The notes: generated by a model from the letters alone, not told the origin. Shown: positions 23,380 through 35,500, counted from the first letter of the stretch. The stretch is 64,000 nucleotides of DNA from Isoetes taiwanensis (GCA_021234155.1 JAJEKV010000753.1:1-64000), one strand, 5' to 3'. Program-made: numbers and translations.

Positions 23380-24665
23380 ATGCTTACATTCATGATTTGC
23401 CTCAAACCATTTACAAGCTTTAAACCATTCAGACGATATGCAGTGCCATTTAGATATCCTATATACTTTCTTCCAGGCCATTGGCATGCGGGTTAATTTA
23501 ATTAAGACTAAGGTTGGAAGTGGAGTTTCCTTGTACCACATATTGGAACACTTCCATTTAATTGCATGTGACAATAGGTCAGAAGGCACTTTATGCAATG
23601 CAGAACAATAGCCACAAAGCAGAATTATATGCTTGGGTCCATTTGTCGCACTTATTTAGGATTTTGGTAGAGTCTGTTCTTCTGTATGGGCTCGAGGTGT
23701 AGGGCCTAGTGGTATCCCTCGCTACCTGGAATGACCTGGAGAAAGTGAAGAAAGCCTTTCTAGCTCAGGCACGGGGTAAAGTCCATAGTTCCATATCATA
23801 TTCTTCTGCAAAAGATATATTTCTTGCCTCTTTAGGGGGTTGCACTCGACTGCCACATCATCTACTTTTAGAAGGTGGTCAGTATGGATGATGCTCGTCT
23901 CCCCAACCTTGATTACGGCGTGGCACTATCAGCACCTTAAAGCCTGCTAGAAGGAAAAATGAGCTCAGTGGTTCTCCAATGGAATGTGCAGGAGCACAGA
24001 TGTGTACCGGTCCAAATTGAAGAAGCTCCCCTTCACTTGAAGCACTACCTTGCTGCCTGCTTCCTCAGCAAACTTTGGGATGTGGGTGCTCTATGATAGG
24101 ACAAGACGACACACTACAAGCAGTAGATCAATCCCGTGCTCATACGAGGTCCACAACGCTACCTGCGTGCACATTTGCCTATGAATAAGCGTAGACTGGT
24201 AGCTTCAATTCACACAAGTGCGCATCACCTCTGCATTGATATAGACGGATGGATTTGGAAGGTGCGCACGAATAGACTCTATCAGTGTTGCCAATTGGGA
24301 GTCATTGAGGATGAATGCCACACTCTTTAGGACTATTTAGCATTTGACTACATCTATGCTGAGTTGGTCCTGCCTAATCAGCTGCTCCATGTGTTGTTGG
24401 ACAAGGCCTCAGCAAGATTACTGGGATCATATCTTCAGAAGATCATGGATACGCGCATGCAACTATGTTTGTAGGCACGACATCGAAATGTATCCTAATG
24501 TATCACTGTACAATTTATCCACATACCTATTACTGCCAAGTTTTTTCCCCCGAAAACCCTTCGGGGCAGGGTGTTTTTAATCCAGATAGTAGTACCTTTA
24601 CTCTTATCTTTGATTGGGTCCCATAGGCCCATTAGTCTTCGTAGATGATAAAAACTCGTTCAATT
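23380..24665 (+). pseudogene. LINE ORF2 C-terminal part with 3' end
   Basis: A decayed plus-strand reading starts just after the reverse-transcriptase catalytic box. QCHLDILYTFFQAIGMRVNL near 23,441 matches the palm-thumb segment of LINE reverse transcriptases, and SVLLYGLEV near 23,670-23,700 is the usual post-RT motif. Further on, WNDLEKVKKAFL and then RYLRAHLPMNKRRLVASIHT with CCQLGVIEDECHTL resemble the C-terminal cysteine-histidine region. Frame changes and stops abound. The 3' part has a short GC hairpin (ccgaaaacccttcgg) and ends in attcaattcaa at about 24,658, a microsatellite-type LINE tail. The same family supplies the scraps near 30,750 and 38,960. Confidence 0.65.
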
Positions 24666-25158
24666 CAATTCAAATCTATTTGATTTTTAAAATACTGGCG
24701 GCCTGCTAACCCTGCCTTCCAGGTCAATTTAATAGTCACAATAGGTGAAAAACTGAGAATACATGAAGAAAAGAAACTAGAACTAATAGTTCAAAACTAG
24801 TTTTGACTCAAAATGACCTGTATATGACCTAGGAATCAAGGGAAATATATTCAACCCAACGAGGGTTTGCCATTGGGAGAACCCAGAAAACCCCTGATTT
24901 GCTTTCAATTTTCTTAGAGGATTGCTTATTGCATGAGGGGCATGTACATTATCTATTTTATTTTTCCATCTAGTACACGCTATAACAAGTTATTGGTAGA
25001 TTCCATTAAATGATGTGCATATAGTTTTTGATTGGTATAATGAGATATAGCTGTTGGTATGAGGAATTTAGAGCGAAGTTCATTCCTGTAAGGTGGGATC
25101 AAGATATTTGGCAAAAATAGCTTAATTTCTTCCATCAATATCACGGGTGGAGCCCCAC

Positions 25159-25190
25159 ATCCCCCTCCCCTCCCCTCCCCTCCCCCTTTC
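25159..25190 (-). repeat. (GGGGA)n run, G-quadruplex candidate
   Basis: The plus strand reads ccccctcccctcccctcccc and continues in the same style. On the minus strand this gives at least five G-runs of four or more separated by single A residues, a strong match to the simple G-quadruplex pattern. Confidence 0.7.
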
Positions 25191-26483
25191 CACCCCCAAA
25201 ACCCCAAAAAAGCCCATGATGGTGCATGTGGATGTAAAAGCAGAGAAGTTGGTGAAATTCATATACATGATTCTGCTTGTTCTTGAGTTCCTACCTTCCT
25301 AAGAATAATGGCCTTTGAAAATCCCTATGGACCAACAAAAAGTAGTTTGGAGATGAATTTGTAATAAATTATTCCATCCTAGATTGTATAGTCTATAGTG
25401 GCAAATTATTCATCGATGAGTTCAGATCATTTTGGTTCCGTAGTTTTGTGTGAAAGTGTATGCAATTTGCCCCTTATGTGCATGGAGGGGCGAGACAATT
25501 TAACATTGCTTCTTCTTTTACCAGAATGCCCAGCCTGCTTGGTTGTACTTCCAGGCCCTTTTGCAACAACTTGACGCCAATAGGTGTTGTTGGCAGTCCA
25601 TCCATGTGTGTGAGAGAATTTGGGAAAGAAAACATTCCATTTAGAATTTGCGTGGATCATTTGGTCAATTTTGAAAATACGAAATCTCTTGTCCTTTAAA
25701 TGTCATGTTTGTCTGATGCACAAGTTCTCCTTATGCCCAACAATGGATTGTCAAAATGCATAGGTACTCATCAATTGACGATGAAGTAAAGAGTTGTATT
25801 TGGAAGCAAGGGGGATTCACTTGTGTTATGCGTATAAACCATCTGAGTGTACACTAAGAGATTTTTTATTGCCTATTTCATACTTATAATACGGGGTATT
25901 TACCATCTGTTTTGCTTGTGTAGTTGTATTTTAAGGAATATAAGGGTATATCAAGCCAGTTACAAAATACATATAGGTGAATTCCCTGGGTTTGGAAGCA
26001 ACACCTTGAGATCCATACTTATTACTTTTTACATGGTTTATGGGTGGTTTTGCTCTAATAAATATTCTTTTCACCGAGTCCTTTAGTCCACAGTGTACTT
26101 TGTTTGCAACTTTTTTTTGAGCAATGAAGGCATCCTTGTAAAAAAAAAGAAAAACTTAATTCGCATGTAATTCAATGGCATGTTGTTCTTCAAACAAATG
26201 ACTAACAAACCTCAAGATCAAGTGTGGTTGGACCACAATTATGATAAAAAGGGAGAAAATTCTTAGCCGCAACAAATGTGTGGGTATAATCTTATCAGGT
26301 GCACTACTACGAGGGCTACCAATGAGAGTGATTTTATAGACCACAGATTCAGTGTTAGGAGTCAATATAATTGGGCATGGCACATTCTAGAATCGAAGAG
26401 TGGGGACATCCCGTCAACTGAGGGTATTCAGAAGTCGATACGTACACGAGGAGAATAAGTGGAGGTGGTAGAACATTGAACGA

Positions 26484-26512
26484 AGCAGCAGCAGCAGCAG
26501 AAGCAGCAACAA
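26484..26512 (+). repeat. CAG/CAA trinucleotide run upstream of AO
   Basis: A short run of cag triplets interrupted by aag and caa lies about 360 bp before the predicted start codon of the aspartate oxidase gene. It probably falls in the promoter or leader. It is not in frame with a supported coding sequence. Confidence 0.6.
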
Positions 26513-26872
26513 CAGGGACCATGCATTATTATGGGCCACAAAATGGAAAAGAGTTTTCTACTTGGAGCATATGGGACCAATAATAATGGTACCCTGCCTA
26601 CAATGACCCGTTTTACACATAGCTTTAAGAACTGTCGCAAGGATCTTAGTGCATATTCATTTCTCGTTGAAAAAGGACGCTTGATTGGCCAGCGCCCCAT
26701 CTCCCTCTATTTTCTTCGCCTTCTGTTCTTTTCCAGACTTGCCTCCGTGAAGGGTTGCTATTCCTGCATCTTTCTGTCCTTAATTTTGGGTCCTGATTTG
26801 TCTGTCTAGCTGGGCCTCCGGAGTTGGGCTATATTTTCTCTGTAGCTTGGTTTTGAAGGTCATTACTTCAGA

Positions 26873-29800
26873 ATGATCAAGCTTCAGCAGCTTCACATGA
26901 GTGGAGCTGTTGGAAGCAATGGATTTGGAAGCAGTGGTTCCGAGCTGTCGAACAGAGTGGTTAGACAAACTACGTTTCGTAACAAGAGGTACCTTTTTTT
27001 TCCACGATGTTTGATTCTGTAATAGAGCATAAACGAGCTAATCATACCCTTCGTGAATCAGCCACACAGTTTCAAGGCTCGGAAATGTTCCCGATGTGCA
27101 ATCCATGAAATGGGGTCATTTATTAGCTGGGATGAAGCTTAGCGATCCGGCTAATAGGAAGTGCCTTGATAAGTATGCAGATATAACACTAAATAATTTG
27201 TAAGCACATTTCCCACCATAAAGCAGGATTTTATAATGTTTTGTAGTATATTTTACTTCGGAAGTGTTTTTTGAGGCCGGAACTTTTAGTACTGCCCACT
27301 AAAAAGTGCTCTCTTGTTGGCAGGAAACTAAAAGGATTGAATGCTTGCAGAAAAAAATCAAGAATTTATGCAAGCCAAAAGTTTGTATGTTATCACGATG
27401 GGAAAGCGAACAAATTGACGACTCAAAGTGATTTTCAAAGTGAAGGATGTCTAGTAAAGTTTTTTGATTTTATTATCATTGGTAGTGGAATTGCTGGCCT
27501 TAGATACGCGATTGAGGTTTCTAAAGTTGGTACGGTAGCCATTGTGACAAAATCAGAACCACATGAAAGCAACACTAACTATGCACAAGGTGGAGTTAGT
27601 GCAGTTCTAGGTCCTGCAGATTCTGTAGAAAGTCACATACAGGATACCATGGTAGCAGGGGCCTTTCTTTGTGATGAAGAAACTGTGAGGGTAAGTCTTA
27701 TTGATGTAGTATGTACCCTTTTCAAGTGGTGTGTTCATTAAACACGTTTCCTTCCAGGTGGTATGTAGCGAAGGCCCAGAGCGAGTGAGAGAGCTTATGG
27801 CCATGGGTGCTTCCTTTGATCACAGTGAGGATGGCCAACTTCACTTGGCTAGAGAAGGTGGCCATTCTCATCATCGCATAGTTCATGCTGCTGACATGAC
27901 TGGTAGAGAGATTGAAAGAGCTCTACTAAGTGCCGTCCAGAGGAACAGCAATATATCCATATTTGAACATCATTTTGCTGTGGACCTCCTTACTCGTCAG
28001 GTGAAACACCACACGTACATAGGCAGAGTTATTACAGTGTCCATTTTAGGATTTTGCTTATGTTCTTTATTGATTATCAGGATGGACAATCAGTTACCTG
28101 CCATGGAGTAGACACCTTGAATACACAAACAGGAGAAGTAATGATTGTGACAGTAGTTTATTATTATTTTTGTTAATTTTGTCTGAGATGAAAATATTAT
28201 ATCTTTGTGGCAGGTGGTTCGCTTTGTTGCCGAAGTGACAATGCTGGCATCTGGTGGTGCTGGACATATTTATCCTAGCACAACAAATCCACTGGTATTG
28301 TATAAAATTCTATTATAAAGATAATTTGCTGCAGTCCTAGTTTCAAGTTCTTGTCATTTGTCTAAGCTAAGCTGATTAGAAAAAACTTTGCATAACAAAT
28401 AGGCTTCTACCTAAAATGACAATGTAACAAATTTCACATAAACAAAAATAACACATATTTCTAGGCATGGCGATGCTATTTAACTTTTGTGATGAATGTT
28501 AGCCATGTACATAGGCCCCTTTTGGAAAACTTCTTTCCAAGGTTTTAAACTTGAATCAAGTTGCTCATACTAGTAAATACGTGCAAGAGTTGATACAGTT
28601 ATACCTGACTTATGGGCCATCTCAGGTAGAAATGTTTTTGATGATAACGGTTAAGTGAATGATTGATAATTCTTTTCCTATTTGAGATGAGGATGATATA
28701 ATTATCTTCATAAATTGAATGGCAATTCAGAAACGTTTCTCATTAATTGAGCATAATATTGGGTTCCTACAAAAGCAATTGTGTTGTTAGATTTTGGTGG
28801 ATGTTTTCTATAACTTTGCCTGCACTTTGGCAGGTGGCAACTGGTGATGGAGTTGCCATGGCACATCGAGCACATGCGGCAATATCAAATATGGAGTGAG
28901 TATACGTAATTATTACCACTTATTAGCATCTATATGGATTGTAAGTTTAATATGTATTACTGTTTGCTTCTCAGATTCGTACAATTTCATCCTACTGCAT
29001 TGGCAGATGAAGGTTTACCAGCAGGACCCTGCTCACGTGAGAATGCATTCTTGATAACGGAGGCAGTTCGTGGTGCTGGTGGAATACTCTATAATCAGTC
29101 TTTTGAAAGATTTATGCCACTATATGATACTCGTGGTGAATTAGCCCCTAGGGATATTGTAGCTCGCAGTATAGATGATCAGCTCAAGCGCAGGAATGAG
29201 AAGTTTGTTTATCTTGATATTAGCCACAAGCCAAGAGATGAGATTTTGTCACACTTCCCAAATATTGCAGTAGAGTGTCTCAAATATGGTCTGGACATAA
29301 CAGAACAACCTATACCTGTTGTTCCAGCTGCTCATTATATGTGTGGTGGTGTTCATACTGGTCTTACAGGCCAGACTTCTGTTGTTGGTCTTTTTGCAGC
29401 AGGTGAAGTGACCTGCACTGGTCTCCATGGAGCTAATAGGCTTGCGAGCAACTCATTGTTGGAAGCTCTGGTTTTTGCTCAGAGGGCAGTTCAACATTCT
29501 ATAGACCACCTCCATCTGAGAAAGAGTCTTCAGCTTGACGTGGATGACGTACATGAATGGCCTTGCCCATTGAATGCTAGTGCTGAACTCGATCAGATGC
29601 GGATTAAAAAAATTTGTGAGTTCACGCTATCTAAAAGAAAGTACTTGCAACAAATAATGTGGGATTATGTAGGTATTGTGCGCTCAACAGAACGGCTTCA
29701 GACAGCCCAAGCAAAACTATTAGAGCTGCAGTTAGCCTGGGAACAGCAGCTAATTAATCATGGGTGGAAGAGACAAATGGTTAATGTCGAAGTATGTGAA

Positions 29801-30031
29801 ATGCGAAACCTGATATGTGTATCTAAAATTGTTGTTGATAGTGCACTCTCTAGACATGAGAGCCGTGGGCTCCATTATACTACTGATTTCCCTGACTTAG
29901 TGGAAAGCAAACGAATACCAACCATTCTTATTCCTAGTTTCTCAGTAAGCTCTAGCTGGAGTGAGCAGCTGGTGCACGCATTACCTGTGAAGCTGGGTAA
30001 CGACAGTATGGAGGTGCCAGCTAAAGTCTAA
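26873..30031 (+). CDS. AO: L-aspartate oxidase, chloroplastic (seven exons)
   Basis: Predicted exons: 26873-26988, 27324-27690, 27758-28000, 28081-28137, 28214-28294, 28834-28895 and 28975-30031. All six introns are GT-AG and every join keeps frame, giving 660 residues, close to the usual plant length of about 650. The enzyme oxidises L-aspartate to iminoaspartate with FAD, the first step of NAD biosynthesis in plastids; quinolinate synthase acts next. The first 80 residues are rich in serine, lysine and arginine and fit a transit peptide. The dinucleotide-binding GSGIAG lies at 92-97, the catalytic HHRIVHAADMTGRE block near 199-212, FHPTAL near 313-318, and the FAD-contacting GLHGANRLASNSLLEA at 458-473. 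No stop or frameshift is visible. Exon 1 is the least certain because transit peptides are poorly conserved, but its phase matches exon 2 exactly. An 8.2-kb duplication begins inside exon 7. Confidence 0.93.
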
Positions 30032-30589
30032 GAGAGGTCTTGTGGTACCATGATGATTAAGTCAATTTCTGTAAGTCCGAGAATATGGTGCCAAAAATGA
30101 CAAACATGTCAGTTATTGGTCTTGGCACCAATTGTAATTATGCATTCTTTATAATCGGAAATTTTGAAGCCATTTTTTTTATCTGGTTGATCAGAGTGCA
30201 AACGCTTTCAATATGGCACAAAAGTAACGGGAATGATACATCAAGAAATGAAATTGAATAAACAAATGATAACTTTTTGGTAGCTGATAAGGTGGATGAT
30301 TCAGACCAAACTTTTCGGTTCATGAAGCAACAAAATTTTATTAAAGGAATTGCTGAGGCTTTGAACCTTATCAGCTGTAAAGGCTTAAATGCTAATAAGA
30401 TTTGAGAGCCCTGGAGTATGCCTGCTGTCATACTTGCCAAATCTAATAATTGCTAGTTGCATGAGGCTCTTGGAGCATTTGATTTGCCTTAATCTGCCAG
30501 TCACATGAGACTCTTGGGCATGAGCATTTGATTCACCTTATTGTTAAAACATGTATTATTCAGTTTGACTGGATTCGAATGAAATATCC

Positions 30590-30841
30590 TTGGTCGGCTT
30601 TCCAAATTTCTTGCTACACATGTTCGGAAATATCCTTCGTCCTCAAATTTGGGGCTTCCACTCTGGTGGTTATGGAAAAATGTCTCTGCTCGGAAAGAGG
30701 AAGGACGTAATCCGGGCGACCATTGGCGTTGCACCCATAGGCGACTTATATATGGCCCGACGATGTGGATCTCTTAGCTTACACCCTGATATGCAGTGCC
30801 ATCTGGATGCCCTAGACACTTTTTGCCCAGCCACTAGCACG
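30590..30841 (+). pseudogene. LINE reverse-transcriptase scrap (unit A)
   Basis: Just before the LTR, a broken plus-strand reading corresponds to the catalytic region of a LINE reverse transcriptase. In this copy the YADD box is disrupted (tggcccgacgatg), while the unit B copy keeps it. It is followed by QCHLDALDTF in another frame. The reading ends exactly where the LTR begins, so the LTR element probably inserted into it. Confidence 0.55.
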
Positions 30842-33006
30842 TGTGATGTTCCACGTGTTTATACGCCTTTTTGGTTATAAATACATGACACGTCACTATG
30901 AATAATTAATGGCATATTAATTATTCATAAGCTAAGGTTAGCTATGTTAACTCATTAAATATTAAGGTGGAAACATAACCCTAAACCCTATTTTGAATTT
31001 AGGTCTTAACCTAACATTAAAAGGGGTTAAAATATTAAATTAGTTAATAATAACCAATCTAGAGTTGCCACCTGGCCCAAATCGATTGGGCAAGGTAGGC
31101 TTGCTAATTTGGGACACCCAAATTGGGGCGCCCCAATTTGCCCCAATTTGAATTGGAAGAGATTGGTGGAGGAGCTGCTGTTCAACCAAGTTTCAGCCAG
31201 AAGGATGGAAAACCAGAGAGATGGTGGATCTAGCTATGATTCCGGTTAGTATGTAGATAGCTTGGATTCCTAGATAGTCATAGGATTAACCTTTGTATGC
31301 TTAGACGATAGCTAGGATTAACTTTTGTATGAATAGATGTATGGTTAATCTCTATTTTATGTTCTATTCGAAGCTATGGATGGATGGATGTATAATGATA
31401 GTTCTCTTTCTGTTCCTCCTGTGTTTGTGGGGATTAAGGGGGTAGAAACCTAAGCAAAGTAAAATGGATATTTATGAGGATTATGGCACAACCTTTGTAA
31501 TTTACATTTGCATGTAAATTTAGTTTGTCACACATGTCAAACATTTTGAGATAAAACTGATATAGCAAGTTTTACAAATGACATTGATTCATGTTTGCAA
31601 TGACTGTACTGCTTAGATATTTCTTATTATATTTGGCAGATTGTCGATAAGATTCATGCATCAAGACTAAAGAACGAATTTTTTTTTTGCTTCTATGTCT
31701 TGGCTCGACATTCTGTCCATTTCAATCTTAAAAATAATTGACCTCAATTGTCCTTACAAACTGAACCATCTACGCTTCTATCTATTGGATCGACATTATG
31801 TCCAATTCAATCTTAAGAATAAATGACTTATGCTTCAAATGTTCCTATGCCAAATAGAATGGATAATGCTGTGTTGGAGACATAGTTGGAAATGCCAATG
31901 GTACCTTGCAAACCATAATCTCGTGAGCAGTATGATTTCAGAGGTTCTATGGCATACCTTAATATTTCATCAAATGCAAAGTGTGACATACCTTAAAATG
32001 CCACGCATCGAATGCAAATTATTTCCTCAGGTTCTGATATTAAAAGCTTTTGATGTAGAAGTAGAGATGCTCCTAGCTAAAATCTCTTAAATCCCAATAA
32101 ATGTGGCCTGTGCACAAGAGCCCTCTTGGTTGTCGATGGTATGGTGTGGCTGAGCACCAGACAAGGATCATGGTGGTGAAGTGGGGGTGGGACCTTGCCT
32201 AACATGGGCTACAAGGCTCCTTAATGTGGCTAGGTCTACGATTGGGTCATTGTGTATGGGGTAGGGTATGGTTCGACACCTCACGGGTCATGTAATACAT
32301 GTCTATAGGGGCGCCCCGGCTCGATGGGGTGCTGAGGGGTGGCCTATAGATTTTGGGGGGTTAAAGTCGGGTATGGATGCATGGTTGCCTAAAGGAACCA
32401 CGATCCTCTAGCCACCCATGAAAGCACCATGCTCTGGAAAGGATCCCTCCTTTCCTGCCTCATCGGATCATCTGACTGGGGAGATGTAACACGCAAAAGT
32501 AGTCTCACATGAGATTACGTCTCTGGGAAGGCTACAACCATGTCATATCATTGATTGACCTATTTGCAACGCGTGTGCACGTGGAGGGGGACCCTAGCCA
32601 TTGTTCTATGCCAACCAATGCCATTGTCATGATTAAGTCATTTGTTATCCAGGAGGCCCCATTTGTCGGTTGACCCCTTGAGTCTGAGCCCGAGGTAGAA
32701 TCCTCATTTCCTATATTATGTTGGTATCATGTTGTTGCTTGTATTGATGATGGATGAGTCATCCTTTGTGGTGGCATATTATTTATTTGTATTGTTGCCA
32801 GGTGCTAACATGTATGTACGCTTCCTCTATATAGAATTCCATAGAAGGCGCGGGACGGATGACACTCCGTGTCCTTCACCCGGACAACTTGCCCATAGTG
32901 GTCCGAGTCAGACAGAGGGCCTTTCTGTGGTGGTGTTGTCGCCAAGGGAGGGAAATTTCTCGTATTTATACGATGGGAGCATCGTAAAGGTTCGGAGAGC
33001 GTCACA
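30842..33006 (+). repeat. LTR of a Ty3-like element, unit A (2,165 bp)
   Basis: It begins TGTGATGTTCC and ends GCGTCACA, and is followed at once by a primer-binding site. A TATA-like TATAAATA lies about 35 bp in. Inside are a 14-bp inverted repeat (30,897-30,910 with 30,916-30,929), a perfect 20-bp palindrome near 31,124 (AAATTGGGGCGCCCCAATTT), and a 595-bp block (about 31,456-32,050) missing from the related LTR at 51,016. The short open frames inside are not genes. Confidence 0.8.
31691..31825. repeat. 84-bp tandem duplication inside the LTR
   Basis: The phrase gcttctatgtcttggctcga and what follows recurs with substitutions about 84 bp later (gcttctatctattggatcga). Both copies lie in the 595-bp block peculiar to the two upstream LTRs. 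The same pair is present in unit B near 39,902. Confidence 0.6.
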
Positions 33007-33021
33007 ATGATATCAGAGCCA
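33007..33021 (+). other. Primer-binding site (initiator-Met tRNA type), unit A
   Basis: TGATATCAGAGCC follows the LTR end and differs by one base from TGGTATCAGAGCC, the primer-binding site complementary to the initiator methionine tRNA 3' end in many plant LTR elements. This sets the LTR as a 5' LTR on the plus strand. Confidence 0.7.
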
Positions 33022-33436
33022 TGATTTTGGTAGACCAGATCATAGCACTGGTCATGTTCTAACCCGTTAGATCGTTTAGATAGTAAGGACCTCTAATGTA
33101 GAAAAGTTACTGCGAACCCATAGTAGCATGATTGTTGGCCTAAATATGTGAGGAACGAGCTAGTTAGGAAAAACATTTTAAGATATTAAGGTGAGGTTAT
33201 GTTGAGGTCTCGGCAAAATGTGGTCCCTTTCTTCTGGAGGCCATAGAGAAAAGAATGTGGTCCCTTTCTTTTGGAGGCCATAATTTCTCTAGGAAACTCG
33301 GATTGAGGCGATTTTTGTTCCAATGCACCGGGAACACTTTGTTTAGCTTAGTGCAATCCTTGTATATTGCAGTTTTTAAATTCAATTTGGGACGTCCAAA
33401 ACGTCCCTCGACGATCTTTTGGGGGAGGGGGGTTTT

Positions 33437-33492
33437 TTGAACTCGTGACTTCCTATTTGCAACCCTAGGTCCTTACCACCATGCCAACCTTC
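33437..33492 (-). repeat. tRNA-derived SINE head 1 (unit A)
   Basis: On the minus strand an A-box-like TTGGCATGGTGGTAAGGACC is followed by a B-box-like CACGAGTTCAAAA at tRNA-like spacing. It is a decayed tRNA-derived promoter. The same sequence is in unit B near 41,640-41,702. Confidence 0.45.
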
Positions 33493-33594
33493 TTTAATAC
33501 GATATCTATGTTTTATATATTTTATTATATATATATATCTAGTGCTTTGTTTCCCTAGACAACAACTTTTTAAAATAAAAAGGGCTATATTGTA

Positions 33595-33652
33595 GGATTG
33601 AACCCCTGACCTCCTGCACCCAAGCCAACCCCTTTACCAATGGACTAAGTTC
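33595..33652 (-). repeat. tRNA-derived SINE head 2 (unit A)
   Basis: On the minus strand TTAGTCCATTGGTAAAGG (A-box region) is followed about 30 bases later by GGGGTTCAATCC, close to the Pol III B-box consensus. Arm lengths resemble those of plant tRNA-derived SINE heads. The unit B copy is near 41,803-41,862. Confidence 0.5.
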
Positions 33653-34543
33653 CTTTTTCAATGGTAGGTCGCATTTTCTTATAGTGGCTCCATTTTCTAT
33701 TTAAATTAGAAGACCGCCTTCCATAAACCTATGCTGTGGTCACAACAACTCCGCCAGACTTGTGCAACCATGGCAAGGTGCGCTCACCCCAAGGGTCATT
33801 ATTGGCCTCAGCAAATGGGTTCCCCAACCATAGTATCGCACTTTGTTGATGCGAGATGGACGACGACTCTTCTGAGCGAGATAGAATCTCCTAAGTTGGG
33901 CCCTAATCCGCTCTCCCCTTTGATAAACGTTCGCTCGTAGCAATACCCTAGAAGTACAGAATTCTCCAATACTGATGTTTAAATAATTCTTCCCTAGTAG
34001 ATGCCTTGGTAGCAAAAATCTTTCAACCCTGCCTTCATTTAATCTCTAGTACCTTCATCTGCTTTAAATGCTATTTTATTCGACTTCACATGTCAGGAGC
34101 TAAGTAGCACTATAGAACCAACCATACCTAATGCTGTTTCTTTTAGTCTCTAAGCCTTGACTCATTTTTACTTCTTAGACAATAGACCCTCTTAACCCAA
34201 CCAACTAGACACTACCATGCAAAGAATCCTCTTTGAATTTGTAAATTGTACCATCACCCTTCACTATTTTTCTTTATGCTCGTGCTCCTTAAAAAAAAGA
34301 AAAAAAAATCCCTTTCCTGTGCACACGACGATACCGCGAACACATAGTGATTGCTTGAGTTCGAACTCCCACAGCCATGTCAACACCTTGCTCGAATCTC
34401 TCTAGAGCATAAACTTTGTATCAAGTGGGTACCACTCTTTCACCGCCTATATCACAATGATTATATATATCAAGATCACATGCCCTGTCAACTTGCGATG
34501 GCCAAACCTCTTTTCAAGTTTTTCTGCCCTAACACTTGAAGGT

Positions 34544-35500
34544 ATGCCACTATTCCTTTTTTTTTTGGAGGTAAGTATGTATATTATATTAATAAGAAGT
34601 AAAAACACGCAGATGGACCTTACGTCCAGATATCATCCGTGAGCACAAGGGGAACCCGCCTAGTCCCGAGGGGGAGTTAGGGGTTAACCGCCAAAGTTTA
34701 AAGCCAATGGCTACCTCCCGCGGTGCTCCATGAGCAACGGAAACACATGTCGAAGCCTTGTGTACTACCAATCTTATCAAGCTCCTTATCATAATTTCTA
34801 CCATATTTCCCGTGGTGCCCCAACCCCATCATTGCAACCTCCATATTGAAGTATTTTGGCGTATTCGAAAGTGGTAGAGGGAGTCCCGCTTCCAATTGCA
34901 ACATCACACCTGTGTTTCCGAGGAACGCTATATAGCAAGCAATGTTGATGACCAAGCTCGGGTCCGTGGTCTAGTCAAAACCATTAAGATATGTGGCCAC
35001 TTCCACCGCCGGGGTTAAATGGAGTATGGGTGAAGCCCAATGCCAAAAGTCCATCGCCATCGGACAGAAGAACATGTGTTTCTATCGATTCACATTGCCC
35101 ACATCCTAGTGGGCGTAGATCCGATTCCACTATTTTCCTTCTCATCATCCGAGACATGGTGCCGACGGGGATCCCGAGAGCTAGCCACCGGAACAATCAG
35201 TGATCTTCTTGGAGCACCAACATTGCCAAGAACCCACCAAGAGTTGCAGGACCACCTCATCTGTGACATCCAGGCTGGCCAAAACCTTGAGGGGAGAGAG
35301 GTTCCTTTTTAGCCTGTAAATCCTGCTTACTGAGTATCCATCTTGCCCTTCAATCCCCCAGACCTCACCTAGGCCTACAATCCCTGACCAGTCATGCACA
35401 TTAGCCAAAATGCCTCTAAATATACTCTTGTCCAACACACTAGCTTGTTTGAGCTCCGGGCTTGGAGTTCGCATCAGACAACCATTGAATGCCACTATTC
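34544..35500 (-). mobile_element. 5'-truncated L1 with 12-bp target-site duplication (unit A)
   Basis: ATGCCACTATTC occurs at 34,544-34,555 and again at 35,489-35,500, flanking an insert of about 930 bp. The insert starts at its left side with a poly(T), which is the poly(A) tail of a minus-strand element, and contains the C-terminal zinc-binding region of L1 ORF2. Target-site duplication, tail and 5' truncation together define target-primed insertion of an L1. In this copy the coding part is frame-broken; the unit B copy is open. Confidence 0.8.
34690..35488 (-). pseudogene. L1 ORF2 zf-RVT region, broken copy
   Basis: It corresponds to the open reading in unit B (42,901-43,677). Here the segment after KKI is interrupted by clustered substitutions and small indels, so that the cysteine region reads CGQCESIETH and then leaves frame. 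Many of the changes coincide with CTG or CAG in the other copy, so consensus error cannot be excluded. Confidence 0.6.

Larger units (their letters stand above)
24670..26870. other. Intergenic DNA upstream of the aspartate oxidase gene
   Basis: No convincing coding region in either direction. It holds a C-rich run at 25,159-25,205, a poly(A) near 26,140 and a CAG-rich run at 26,484-26,512. The last 400 bp should contain the promoter and leader of the downstream gene, but no core promoter motif stands out. Confidence 0.55.

Noticed and set aside
30981-31001. Telomere-like aaccctaaaccct in the LTR
   Set aside because: Only two units; a telo-box-like motif is common in plant promoters and LTRs and does not indicate an internal telomere.
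32729-33010. Open frames of 93-94 codons in both LTR copies
   Set aside because: They run to the LTR end and differ between copies through patchy changes, with no known domain; ordinary chance frames in an LTR.
34350-34400. B-box-like gagttcgaactc, palindromic, in both duplication units
   Set aside because: No convincing A box on either strand, so not called a SINE or tRNA relic.
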